From Dehalococcoidia bacterium (lineage in GTDB: Bacteria > Chloroflexota > Dehalococcoidia > Lucifugimonadales > Lucifugimonadaceae): a DNA stretch of 61,870 nt. Where the stretch lies: NCBI GenBank assembly GCA_029940375.1, contig JAPYUX010000003.1, positions 1 to 61,870 of the forward strand, given 5' to 3'. Shown piece after piece: positions 1 to 7,941 of this stretch (position 1 is its first letter; the number at the start of each line of letters is the position of its first letter). Under the pieces are notes generated by a model, which saw only the letters and a list, made by a program, of their open reading frames with translations, did no database searches and was not told the origin of the DNA. Both the position numbers and the translations under genes were made by a program.

Positions 1-63
1 AATGCCTATGCCATTCCAACATAATCCAATGCCTATGCCATTCCAACATAATCCAATGCCTAT
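1..63 (+). repeat. 27-bp in-frame tandem repeat
   Basis: Two identical 27-bp units (2-28 and 29-55) are followed by the first 6-7 bases of a third, after which the sequence diverges. Each unit encodes nine residues, so copy-number change would keep the reading frame. More units may lie to the left of the window. Confidence 0.9.
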
Positions 64-277
64 TACTCCTGAAGATTGGAAATGGAATGAACATAGGAAT
101 GAAAAAGAAAAGGGTGGTCGTCAACCTTCTATAGAATTGACTGTCGAAGATTTTGATAAACTAATATCTGAACTGAAATTAGAACAAAAAATGTTAACTA
201 ATCAATTAGAAATTGAAATATCTCGCTTTGAATTAGAAATCGATCATTTTAGTAAACAAAAAGATAAATTGAAGTAA
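2..277 (+). CDS. C-terminal part of a repeat-bearing small protein (partial)
   Basis: The gene is probably cut by the left edge. The visible protein opens with two copies of a nine-residue unit (MPMPFQHNP) plus a third partial copy. Base 1 fits as the last base of the preceding Pro codon, so the repeat probably continues outside the window. The remaining 70 residues are highly charged, and residues 45-91 (Lys/Glu/Leu/Ile) look like one long amphipathic or coiled-coil helix. There is no signal peptide or membrane segment. I do not recognise the family. It converges with the sulfatase at 311-1618. Confidence 0.55.
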   Translation: MPMPFQHNPMPMPFQHNPMPITPEDWKWNEHRNEKEKGGRQPSIELTVEDFDKLISELKLEQKMLTNQLEIEISRFELEIDHFSKQKDKLK

Positions 278-310
278 GAAAATATTAGTTATCCTTATAG
301 ATAGAAATGA

Positions 311-1618
311 CTATTTCATTTGCCCAAAAATCTTCTCAAGGGATTGTCTGTTTTTTTTACTTTTATCATTATCATCTTCGGGTAAGATAGGATTTTGCTC
401 ATTATTGTCAGTCTTCATATCAAACATCCTGCCATCTTCGTATAGTTTCCAATCATGAGTCCGTAAAAATCTTTGTATTGGTTTAGCATTTCTTCCTCCT
501 GGATCAAAGTGAAAAAATACCCAATCTCTAGAGTTCCCTTTTTCCCCCAATAGTTGAGGGTAAAAAGATCTCCCATCAATTATATAATCTTTAGGAATAT
601 CAATTCCTGCGGCTTCAAAAATAGTGGGTAAAAAATCTGAACTGTCTACTAGATCAGAATTAACTAATGAACTAGGTATTTTATTTTTCCAATTGCAAAT
701 TAATGGAACATGCGTACCAGTGTCGATAGTTTTTCCTTTACCTCCAGGAATTTCAATATCACCCATAAAAGAAGAAACTTCTATTGGAGAACCATTATCT
801 CCTAGATAAATAATTAAAGTGTCTTCCCTAATTGATAATTCATCTAGTTTATCCACTATTCTTCCAACTACTTGATCATGATACTCAACCATATCTTTAT
901 AATATTTATTATCATCATCCCATCCTTCTAATTCATCCCAAGTCTTACCACCCAAGGTTTTATTTGATGGAGGTTCAAATGAAGCAAATTCTTCACTATC
1001 AGGAGTTGGTTCTAAAGGTCTATGTGTTAATGTCATAGGAAAATATACAAAGAAAGGATCTTCTGAATTCCTATCAATAAAATCTAAAATATAATTACAA
1101 AATATATCTTCGCCATAATTTCCTTCAGTTATTTTTTTGGATAAATATGATCCATTTTCATATATTATTGGATCTTTATATCTTGAACCTTTTTCTTCCG
1201 TTTGATGAGCATGCCATACACAAAATTCATCGAATCCAGCATCCTCAATCTTTTGTCCTTTGTTCCTTTCTTCGGGCATTTGATCTGGAGGATTATATGA
1301 ATATAACTGCCACTTGCCAGATATTAAGGTTTTGTAACCATTTTCAGAAAACATATGACCAAATGTCTTTTCTTCAGGATGCATTAATCCAAATCCTAAA
1401 TAATTTCTAAAGTTATATTTTCCTGTCATAAGCTGAATACGAGTGGGGGTACATAGAGGTTGAACATGTGCATTTTCAAATCTAATTCCAGTTTTGGCTA
1501 ATTGATCTAATATGGGTGTTTTATATGATGTCCCACCATTTGAACCTATTACTTCGTATCCTAAATCATCAGAAAGAATCAATATAATGTTTGGTTTTTT
1601 GTTCATTTTTTTCTCCAT
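311..1618 (-). CDS. Type I sulfatase (alkaline phosphatase superfamily)
   Basis: A 435-aa arylsulfatase-like enzyme, expected to hydrolyse sulfate esters. The metal-binding Asp pair lies in ILSDDLG (residues 14-20). The formylglycine motif is CTPTR (C56-R60), matching the C-x-P-x-R consensus, so Cys56 should be converted to formylglycine. GDNGSP near residue 275 supplies further metal ligands. There is no signal peptide, so a cytoplasmic location is inferred. It starts 2 bp after the stop of the upstream sulfatase, and a GGAG lies shortly upstream. A second Met at residue 5, also preceded by GGAG, is a possible start. The natural substrate cannot be read from the sequence. Confidence 0.9.
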   Translation of the reverse strand: MEKKMNKKPNIILILSDDLGYEVIGSNGGTSYKTPILDQLAKTGIRFENAHVQPLCTPTRIQLMTGKYNFRNYLGFGLMHPEEKTFGHMFSENGYKTLISGKWQLYSYNPPDQMPEERNKGQKIEDAGFDEFCVWHAHQTEEKGSRYKDPIIYENGSYLSKKITEGNYGEDIFCNYILDFIDRNSEDPFFVYFPMTLTHRPLEPTPDSEEFASFEPPSNKTLGGKTWDELEGWDDDNKYYKDMVEYHDQVVGRIVDKLDELSIREDTLIIYLGDNGSPIEVSSFMGDIEIPGGKGKTIDTGTHVPLICNWKNKIPSSLVNSDLVDSSDFLPTIFEAAGIDIPKDYIIDGRSFYPQLLGEKGNSRDWVFFHFDPGGRNAKPIQRFLRTHDWKLYEDGRMFDMKTDNNEQNPILPEDDNDKSKKNRQSLEKIFGQMK

Positions 1619-1620
1619 TT

Positions 1621-3033
1621 TTATCCTCTTTCTCCTTTATCGTATTCAGCGTACATATATGGATGATTATCATCAAAAGATGTTAAAGGTTTTGGGTTTT
1701 TTTTTCTCCCAGGTGGTCTTACTTCATTACCGACAATACTTAATGATTTATCTCCCAATTCTTTTCTGAAACTATCTATATAAGATAATAATTGATTAAC
1801 TAAATTTTTATTTTCATTAAATAAATTATTACTTTCACTTATATCTTTTTCTAGATCATATAATTCATTCACATTATTACCTTCTTTTTTAATATGAAGT
1901 TTCCAGTTCTTATATCTAATAGCTTCTAAATTATCTTCATTATAATAAAAGAAAATGTCTCTCTTAGAAGATATTTCATTTGAGAAAAATAGATCTGACA
2001 TTTCTATTCCATCAATTTTTTTCACAGGTAATTCTCCACCTATTAATTTTGTTATTGATGGTAAAAAATCCATTGTTGTAGCAATTTCATTACAGACTGA
2101 ACCAGCCTCTACATTACCAGGCCATCTGATTATGCATGGGACCCTTTGACCACCTTCCCAAGTTTGACCTTTTCTTCCTCTTAAATCCCCATTGCTTCCA
2201 CCTTGATTTTGTAACCTTGAGCCATTATCACTTGTAAAAATAACTATGGTATTCTCATCAATTCCTAACTCTTTTAATTCATCAAAAATCACCTGAGTTG
2301 ACCAATCTATACTTGCTACACATGCACCATAATCTCCATTTTTAGATTCATTTACAAATTTTTCAGCAGCATAAAGAGGTAGATGAACTTGCATGTGAGC
2401 CAGATATAAGAAAAAGGGTTTGTCTTGATTATTCCTTATAAATCTTACTGCATCTTCTGTGTATCTCTCGGCAATGGATCTCTGATCAGGTTGTTCTTGT
2501 ATTACTTCTTTATCCCTAATTAATGGAAGAGGAGGCCTGTCCCATTCAGTAACTTTTGCAAGAGTTGAGTTCTCTGGGTAGTAATCAACTATTTCTTTTT
2601 GTATACCCATATCATTACTGTAGGGAATTCCAAAGTAAGAATCAAAACCATGATTTGTTGGAAGAAATTCTTCTTGATCACCACAATGCCATTTACCTAT
2701 AATTTTTGTGCTATATCCTGATTTTTTTACAATTTTTGCTATTGTATCTTCTTCTGTATTTAGACCTATTCCTTGTCCTGGAAACAATACCCCAAGTCCA
2801 TCAAAAGTTCCAAAACTAATCCTTTGAGGATAACAACCCGTCAATAGCGAAGCTCTAGATGGAGAACATACAGGAGAACTTACATAGAAATCTAAAAACT
2901 TTTTTCCCTCATTAGCCATCTTATCTAAGGTAGGGGTTTTATTTTTTTTTGACCCAAAGCATCCTAAATCGCCATAACCGAGATCATCAGCAAAAATGAT
3001 TATTATATTTGGATTATTTTCTTTGGAAGTAAT
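1621..3033 (-). CDS. Type I sulfatase with a non-canonical (ATT) start
   Basis: Sulfatase with formylglycine motif CSPSR. The first ATG (2919) lies after the essential N-terminal strand: the frame remains open upstream and encodes NPNIIIIFADDLGYGDLG, which carries the metal-binding Asp pair. An in-frame TAG stops the frame just upstream of 3036. Between these points there is no ATG, GTG or TTG, only ATC (3036) and ATT (3033). Starting at ATT gives 470 aa beginning ITSKENNPN (Met if used as initiator), with the catalytic Cys at 56 exactly as in the neighbouring sulfatase. A weak AGAAAG lies upstream. There is no signal peptide. It is first in a two-gene sulfatase operon. It may be poorly translated or inactivated by start-codon loss. 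Confidence 0.75.
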   Translation of the reverse strand: MTSKENNPNIIIIFADDLGYGDLGCFGSKKNKTPTLDKMANEGKKFLDFYVSSPVCSPSRASLLTGCYPQRISFGTFDGLGVLFPGQGIGLNTEEDTIAKIVKKSGYSTKIIGKWHCGDQEEFLPTNHGFDSYFGIPYSNDMGIQKEIVDYYPENSTLAKVTEWDRPPLPLIRDKEVIQEQPDQRSIAERYTEDAVRFIRNNQDKPFFLYLAHMQVHLPLYAAEKFVNESKNGDYGACVASIDWSTQVIFDELKELGIDENTIVIFTSDNGSRLQNQGGSNGDLRGRKGQTWEGGQRVPCIIRWPGNVEAGSVCNEIATTMDFLPSITKLIGGELPVKKIDGIEMSDLFFSNEISSKRDIFFYYNEDNLEAIRYKNWKLHIKKEGNNVNELYDLEKDISESNNLFNENKNLVNQLLSYIDSFRKELGDKSLSIVGNEVRPPGRKKNPKPLTSFDDNHPYMYAEYDKGERG

Positions 3034-3097
3034 GATAGCTTTCTATTTTTGATTTATAATTATCTTAGATTTTTATATTATTAAAAGTGAGATATCT

Positions 3098-3991
3098 ATG
3101 GATAAAATACTAAGTTTTTATGAATTTAATTTTTTTGATTTATCCGAAGTTAAAGAAAATCAAAAGAAATTATCTATTAAGTGTAAAAAACTAGATATTA
3201 GAGGAACAATTATCTTAGCCGAAGAAGGAATCAATGGAACTATTTCAGGGACTGTGGAAAATATTGATTTTATTGAAGTTTTTTTATCTAAAATTGGTTA
3301 CAAAGCGAATATTAAAACTTCATATTCAAAAAAGACTCCATTCAAAAGATTAAAAGTGAAAATACAAAATGAAATAGTTACTTTTAATCAATTGGGTAAA
3401 TTTGCATCTAATACTGGAGATTTTATTGAACCCGAAGAATGGGATGATTTTATTCAAAGTGGAGATGTAAAAATTGTAGATGTAAGAAATTATTATGAAA
3501 CAGTTATTGGAAAGTTTCCTAATTCTATAGATCCACAAACTGAAACATTTACAGAATTTAAGAATTTTATTGATAGAGAACTTATTAAGTTAAAGCACAA
3601 AAAAATTGCAATGTATTGTACAGGTGGTATTAGGTGTGAAAAAGCTTCTTCTTATATGAAAAATATTGGATTTAAAAATGTATTTCAGTTAAAGGGTGGA
3701 ATTATTAATTACTTAAATACTAAGGATAAAAATAATGGTGTTTGGGAAGGAGAATGTTTTGTATTTGATGAAAGAGTTTCCCTAGATTATGGTTCTGAAG
3801 TTGGTAATTTTGAATTATGTCATGGATGTAGAAATCCCATTGATGAATCTGATAAAAAATCTATTTATTTTGAAGAAGGCGTTAGTTGCCCAAATTGCAT
3901 TAATATTAGAAGCGATAATCAGAGGAATAGATCCAGAGAGAGACAAGCTCAAACACAATTTGTTAAAAAAATGAAAAAATCTTCTAGATAA
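3098..3991 (+). CDS. trhO: tRNA uridine(34) hydroxylase, rhodanese family (TrhO/YceA)
   Basis: A 297-aa protein matching the TrhO family, which hydroxylates U34 of certain tRNAs to 5-hydroxyuridine using molecular oxygen. The N-terminal domain contains EEGINGTISGT (about residues 42-52). The central rhodanese domain carries the active-site loop CTGGIRCEK with the catalytic Cys near residue 174. The tail has two Cys pairs (CHGC and CPNC), typical of the family. It starts at ATG 3098 with GTGAGA upstream and reads divergently from the sulfatase pair. It is a single gene with no obvious operon partner. Confidence 0.92.
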   Translation: MDKILSFYEFNFFDLSEVKENQKKLSIKCKKLDIRGTIILAEEGINGTISGTVENIDFIEVFLSKIGYKANIKTSYSKKTPFKRLKVKIQNEIVTFNQLGKFASNTGDFIEPEEWDDFIQSGDVKIVDVRNYYETVIGKFPNSIDPQTETFTEFKNFIDRELIKLKHKKIAMYCTGGIRCEKASSYMKNIGFKNVFQLKGGIINYLNTKDKNNGVWEGECFVFDERVSLDYGSEVGNFELCHGCRNPIDESDKKSIYFEEGVSCPNCINIRSDNQRNRSRERQAQTQFVKKMKKSSR

Positions 3992-3993
3992 CT

Positions 3994-4128
3994 TTAGAGA
4001 GGATTTACTCCTCCTTGAAAACAAAGATTGAACATCAATAACAATATTGATACTAATAGAAGTCCTGCTATAGAACTAAATATTATTTTTGAAAATAATA
4101 TAATTATTTTTTTGCGTTGTGCTTTCAA
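3994..4128 (-). CDS. Possible 44-residue single-pass membrane peptide
   Basis: A TTG-initiated frame begins within the last bases of the D-aminoacylase gene (5-bp separation of TTG from its stop, different frame) and fills the gap to trhO. It has a basic N-terminus (KAQRKK), one long hydrophobic stretch (about residues 8-37), and the end GGVNPL. No clear ribosome binding site is present, and AT-rich DNA often yields hydrophobic frames by chance. I do not recognise it. Its position suggests translational coupling to the deacylase if it is real. Confidence 0.3.
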   Translation of the reverse strand: MKAQRKKIIILFSKIIFSSIAGLLLVSILLLMFNLCFQGGVNPL

Positions 4129-4129
4129 A

Positions 4130-5620
4130 TTAACTCGCTCGTATTAACTCTCCATTATATAAAAGAGTTTCTTGACCTGCTACTACAGCTTTTTTACCAT
4201 TAACAAAAACAAATGATATACCACTAGGGCCATTTTTTGGATTTATATATGTAGCATTGTCTTTTATTTCGCTTTCATTGAAAATAACCAAATCTGCAAA
4301 ATTATTTTCTTTTATTAGACCTCTGTCTTTTATATTGAATTTTTTAGCAGGCATTTCAGTCATTTTATGTATAGCATTTTCCATTTTTAAGGATTGTTTT
4401 TTTATTACGTATTCTTCTAATATCCTCGGGTAAGTTCCCCATGCTCTTGGATGCGGTTTTGATCCAACATCAAGCCCATCTGTACCTATCATAACCAACT
4501 TATGTTGCATTATTTCAACAACGTCTTCTTCTTTCATTCCAAAAGCTGCAACTAAAATTTTATCTGAAACATCAATTAATTTTTCTACAGTTTCTTCAGT
4601 AGGAAGATCGTAAAAATTTTGTATGTCTTCAAGAGTTTTCCCTTCAAGACTTTCTTCTCCTGGAACAGAACATAATAAAACTTCATTACTAGTAGATTTA
4701 CCCATGGGACTATATTTACTTGATTCATCAAAGGTCCCATTAATATACAAAGCTTTAAGCATTGTTGATCTTGCCGTATAGGGATATTGGTCCGCATTAA
4801 TATCAATTCCATTAAGATTGTGATTTTCAATAATTTCTAATGCCTTTCCTACTTTTCCCCAGTTCTCCTTTCCAACTGCTTTTAAATGAGAAATTTGTAT
4901 TTTTGTTCCAGCTTTAGTACCAATATGTATAGTCTCAGAAATTGAATGGAATAATTTTTCTGCTTCATTCCTCATATGTGATACATATACTCCATTATAT
5001 TTTTTTAAGGGTTTAGTCAGGTTGATAATTTCTTCTGTATTGGAATACCGCCCAGGTTCATAAACTAAGCCTGTAGAAAAACCTAAACAACCTGCTTCCA
5101 TTCCTTCTTCGACAAGATAGATCATTTTATTTAGCTCATCTGAGTTAGGTATTTTCTTATTTATTTCATTTAAAATGGCTCTCCTTATTGTATGATGACC
5201 AATTAGTACTCCGACATTGATTGAGGGAGGATTTTTTTCAATGAGGTCAAAAAAATCTGCGAAATTGTTCCATTTATATTTAAGTGAATCGACCTGATAT
5301 AATGCTGACATTTGTTCTTTAGCAGCTCCGTATGGAGAAATTCCAAATCCACAGTTCCCAACAATCATCGTAGTTATCCCTTGAAGGATATTATGAGTTA
5401 TTCTTCTTTCAGATAATATTTTAAAATCATCATGAGAATGGACGTCTATGAAGCCAGGACAGACAATACTATCTTTTGCATTTATTATTTCTTTACTTTC
5501 AGCATTAGAGAGTAGGCCTATAGTATCTATTTTTTCCCCTATAATTCCTATATCACCTTTATAAGATTTTTTATTACTACCATCTATAATGGTTCCATTA
5601 GTAATTAAAGTATCGAACAT
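4130..5620 (-). CDS. N-acyl-D-amino-acid deacylase (D-aminoacylase)
   Basis: A 496-aa amidohydrolase-superfamily enzyme that should release free D-amino acids from N-acyl-D-amino acids. The N-terminal strand reads LITNGTIIDG, followed by the metal motif HSHDD (near residues 61-65) after CPGFIDV. ISHLKAVG (about residues 244-251) and a late GTDGLDVG segment fit the D-aminoacylase/dihydroorotase-like subgroup. The ATG immediately follows the stop of the upstream D-threonine-aldolase-like gene (zero gap), so the two are very likely co-translated. There is no signal peptide, so it is probably cytoplasmic. Related enzymes differ in acyl and side-chain preference, which cannot be read here. Confidence 0.88.
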   Translation of the reverse strand: MFDTLITNGTIIDGSNKKSYKGDIGIIGEKIDTIGLLSNAESKEIINAKDSIVCPGFIDVHSHDDFKILSERRITHNILQGITTMIVGNCGFGISPYGAAKEQMSALYQVDSLKYKWNNFADFFDLIEKNPPSINVGVLIGHHTIRRAILNEINKKIPNSDELNKMIYLVEEGMEAGCLGFSTGLVYEPGRYSNTEEIINLTKPLKKYNGVYVSHMRNEAEKLFHSISETIHIGTKAGTKIQISHLKAVGKENWGKVGKALEIIENHNLNGIDINADQYPYTARSTMLKALYINGTFDESSKYSPMGKSTSNEVLLCSVPGEESLEGKTLEDIQNFYDLPTEETVEKLIDVSDKILVAAFGMKEEDVVEIMQHKLVMIGTDGLDVGSKPHPRAWGTYPRILEEYVIKKQSLKMENAIHKMTEMPAKKFNIKDRGLIKENNFADLVIFNESEIKDNATYINPKNGPSGISFVFVNGKKAVVAGQETLLYNGELIRAS

Positions 5621-6718
5621 TTAATGAAATTTTCCTCTACCAAGTATTGGTACTACTTCTTCTAATTTATTATTCTTATGTACATAGTAATTCTCATGAA
5701 GATTTATTGTTGTATCTGAATGCTTTGGTCTTACCAATACCTTATCTCCAATTTTTATATCCACATCGGTTTCCAAAATACATTTACAATGTTCTTCAGA
5801 CAAGCTTATTAGCTTTATACCCTTTGGGAAAATTACGTCTGGTAATCCTTGATCATTTGAAACTGATTTAAGCCCACAGTCAATCACTATTCTATTCTCC
5901 CTTTTAGAAATGACTGTAGTTATTAGTGATAGGGCAGGAGTGAAATCATTAAAAACCTTTAAGTAATTCCCGTCCATAAATATATATGACCCACATTGTA
6001 GTTCAGTAATTCCTTCAATCTTTCCTGTGATATTATAAGTTCCAGTTCCACATGCAGATACTATGTTTACTTCAATTCCATTTTTTTTAAGTAAATTAGC
6101 TGAGTTAAGAAGTTTATTCATGGCTTGAGTTGTATTATCTACCCTTTCTTCGTAGTCACTAATGTTAACTGTATGTCCTTCGTACCCCATTACTCCTTCA
6201 AACTGTAGACCAGGGCTATCAATAATTTTTTTTGTAAAATCAACTATCTCTTCTAGTTCTACTCCACATCTATCCATACCCACATTAACTTCAATTATTA
6301 CACTTAAGACCTGATTGTTTTCTGAAAATATTTTTGAGAGTTCTTCTACATTTGACAAATCTTCCACTGCAATAATAATTTTCGATTTCTTTGATGCCTG
6401 AATTAATCTATTTATTTTTTTTGCCCCAACTATTTGATTTGGGATCAATATTTCTGGTATACCATTTTCTGCCATGATTTCTGCTTCACCTAATTTTGCA
6501 CAACATATACCTATTGCTCCAGCTTTAATCTGCTTTTTAGCCCAATAAGGACTTTTGTTCGTTTTTGAATGAGGTCGCATTGATACATTGTTTTCATTTG
6601 CAAATTTTTGCATTTTGTTGATATTGTTTTCTGCTATGTCTAAATCAACAATTATGGAAGGAGTATCTATTTCTGTGATATTTATACCTTTTTGATAGAA
6701 TTCATTATTATTTGTCAT
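5621..6718 (-). CDS. D-threonine aldolase / D-serine dehydratase-like PLP enzyme
   Basis: A 365-aa member of the alanine-racemase-fold (fold type III) PLP family that includes D-threonine aldolase and eukaryotic-type D-serine dehydratase. The N-terminal TPSIIVDLD and RPHSKTNKSP (containing the PLP-binding Lys) are characteristic. The C-terminal domain has CGLKSVSNDQG and RPKHSD, which fit the metal-binding end of the family. The start at ATG 6718 is chosen because AGAGGA lies 5 bp upstream; a TTG at 6733 is in frame but inside that ribosome binding site. It is first in the operon with D-aminoacylase, suggesting stepwise use of N-acyl-D-amino acids. Confidence 0.85.
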   Translation of the reverse strand: MTNNNEFYQKGINITEIDTPSIIVDLDIAENNINKMQKFANENNVSMRPHSKTNKSPYWAKKQIKAGAIGICCAKLGEAEIMAENGIPEILIPNQIVGAKKINRLIQASKKSKIIIAVEDLSNVEELSKIFSENNQVLSVIIEVNVGMDRCGVELEEIVDFTKKIIDSPGLQFEGVMGYEGHTVNISDYEERVDNTTQAMNKLLNSANLLKKNGIEVNIVSACGTGTYNITGKIEGITELQCGSYIFMDGNYLKVFNDFTPALSLITTVISKRENRIVIDCGLKSVSNDQGLPDVIFPKGIKLISLSEEHCKCILETDVDIKIGDKVLVRPKHSDTTINLHENYYVHKNNKLEEVVPILGRGKFH

Positions 6719-6764
6719 TATTTCCTCTTTCAATTAAGTAAATAAGGTTTTATCACCTTACTGG

Positions 6765-6788
6765 TAATGATATTTATTATTATCATTA
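6765..6788. promoter_or_regulatory. Palindromic candidate operator upstream of the D-amino-acid operon
   Basis: Perfect 8-bp arms TAATGATA (6765-6772) and TATCATTA (6781-6788) are separated by 8 bp, centred about 58 bp upstream of the ATG at 6718. A second small inverted repeat, TAAGGT (6743-6748) and ACCTTA (6755-6760), lies between it and the start. The geometry suits a dimeric repressor or activator. No regulator gene is adjacent, and AT-rich DNA makes chance palindromes more likely. Confidence 0.4.
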
Positions 6789-6931
6789 AGAAGAAAATGA
6801 AAATAAATAGTTTTAAATAGCAAATTGAGCAATAATTCAAAATCATTCACAATTAGATTAAAGAGGATTTCAATTTTTATAGTAATAATTTTACTCATAA
6901 TCAATTTGGTTTATTTTAGATTTTTTTGATA

Positions 6932-7126
6932 ATGAAAACTACGAAAAGAAAAATAGGAATAATAGGATTTGGTAATTGGGTAATTCAAACTTATTTACCC
7001 ATACTGAAAGAATTGGACACTTCTATTATAAAAAGTGTTGCTTGCCGTAGTTCTTTAACTTTAAAAAAAACAGAATCATTGGTTCCAAAAGAATGTTTTA
7101 TAACAAATGATTGGATAGTGGTGTAA
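6932..7126 (+). pseudogene. N-terminal remnant of a Gfo/Idh/MocA oxidoreductase
   Basis: The 64 codons encode the start of a Rossmann fold: IGIIGFGNWV as the dinucleotide-binding loop, followed by TYLPIL and VACRS in the order expected of Gfo/Idh/MocA sugar dehydrogenases. The frame then stops (TAA 7124-7126) at a point where family members normally have about 270 more residues. The next gene starts 4 bp later and is unrelated, so the rest was probably deleted rather than frameshifted. An upstream TTG at 6926 is also in frame. Confidence 0.6.
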
Positions 7127-7130
7127 TTAT

Positions 7131-7742
7131 ATGAGAAATAAAATTATCTTTCTTCTATTCATATTAATATTTTTTTTGATTAGCTGTTCCAGCGAAGAAG
7201 ATATTTCTGATGATATTAAAGAAAAAGAATATATCCATCATGTCTCTAACTTTTCTGTATCCGGAGAGAAACTGAGTATTTTTGATCCAGCGTCTGAAAT
7301 TGATTCTACTAAAGGGAAAGAATCTCCCAAGATAAATTATTTATTAGAATCTCAAAACGTTTATGTTGATTATCCTGATGAAAGACCAACTATATTTTTA
7401 TTTGTTGCACATTGGTGCCCATATTGCCAAAGTGAGATTCCAATTGTAAAGAATTGGATACAAAATGAACAACTTTTTGAACAAGGAGTAAATATTGTTT
7501 TAGTAGTTACTAATATCAATCCAGATAAATCTAATTATCCTCCAGATTTATGGCTAAATAGAGAAGAATGGGAATATCCGGTTATTTATGATGACAATTT
7601 CAGTACACTGGGGAAATATTTTGGCATTCCAGCATTTCCATATTGGGTATTCACTGAGCCAGATGGAACAATTGCTTTTAGGTATGCTGGATCACTTTCT
7701 GAAGAACAATTATTAGATATAATTTATCTACACACCAAATAA
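7131..7742 (+). CDS. Thioredoxin-fold (TlpA/redoxin-like) lipoprotein
   Basis: A 203-aa exported lipoprotein. A hydrophobic signal (residues 4-17) ends in a lipobox with Cys near residue 19 (FLISC). After a linker, a thioredoxin fold carries the redox motif WCPYC (about residues 97-101), preceded by IFLFVAH and followed by a cis-Pro region (FGIPAFPYWVF). It is probably a membrane-tethered thiol-disulfide oxidoreductase outside the cytoplasm. The CcdA-like protein at 60033-60938 could supply electrons, though this is inferred. The gene directly follows the oxidoreductase remnant. Confidence 0.8.
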   Translation: MRNKIIFLLFILIFFLISCSSEEDISDDIKEKEYIHHVSNFSVSGEKLSIFDPASEIDSTKGKESPKINYLLESQNVYVDYPDERPTIFLFVAHWCPYCQSEIPIVKNWIQNEQLFEQGVNIVLVVTNINPDKSNYPPDLWLNREEWEYPVIYDDNFSTLGKYFGIPAFPYWVFTEPDGTIAFRYAGSLSEEQLLDIIYLHTK

Positions 7743-7836
7743 TTATTTTTTATGTTTTAAACCCTTGATTTTTTTGATCTTCAACCTTTGAATCACCATT
7801 AAATATCTTAAATGTCTTTTTTTTTGCTCAAATCGG

Positions 7837-7863
7837 TTGATTAACGTATTTTTCGTGTACAAT
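7837..7863 (+). promoter_or_regulatory. Candidate sigma-70-type promoter for the ABC importer operon
   Basis: A -10-like TACAAT (7858-7863) is preceded by TTGATT (7837-7842) with a rather short 15-bp spacer. It lies about 80 bp upstream of the binding-protein ATG in a 199-bp gene-free gap, and the predicted leader would contain the hairpin at 7879-7904. It was read by eye only; no start-site evidence exists. Confidence 0.4.
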
Positions 7864-7878
7864 GATACAAATAGATCC

Positions 7879-7904
7879 TACCTAATAGTAGGTATCTGTT
7901 TTTT
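7879..7904 (+). promoter_or_regulatory. Leader hairpin plus T-run (possible attenuator)
   Basis: TACCTA (7879-7884) and TAGGTA (7889-7894) form a perfect 6-bp stem with an ATAG loop, followed within 5 bases by TTTTTT (7899-7904). This resembles a weak intrinsic terminator placed between the candidate promoter and the binding-protein gene. A 10-bp direct repeat TAACTACGGA (7904-7913 and 7924-7933) lies immediately downstream, its second copy forming part of the GGAGG ribosome binding site. Confidence 0.35.
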
Positions 7905-7941
7905 AACTACGGAATAATAACTATAACTACGGAGGATATGT

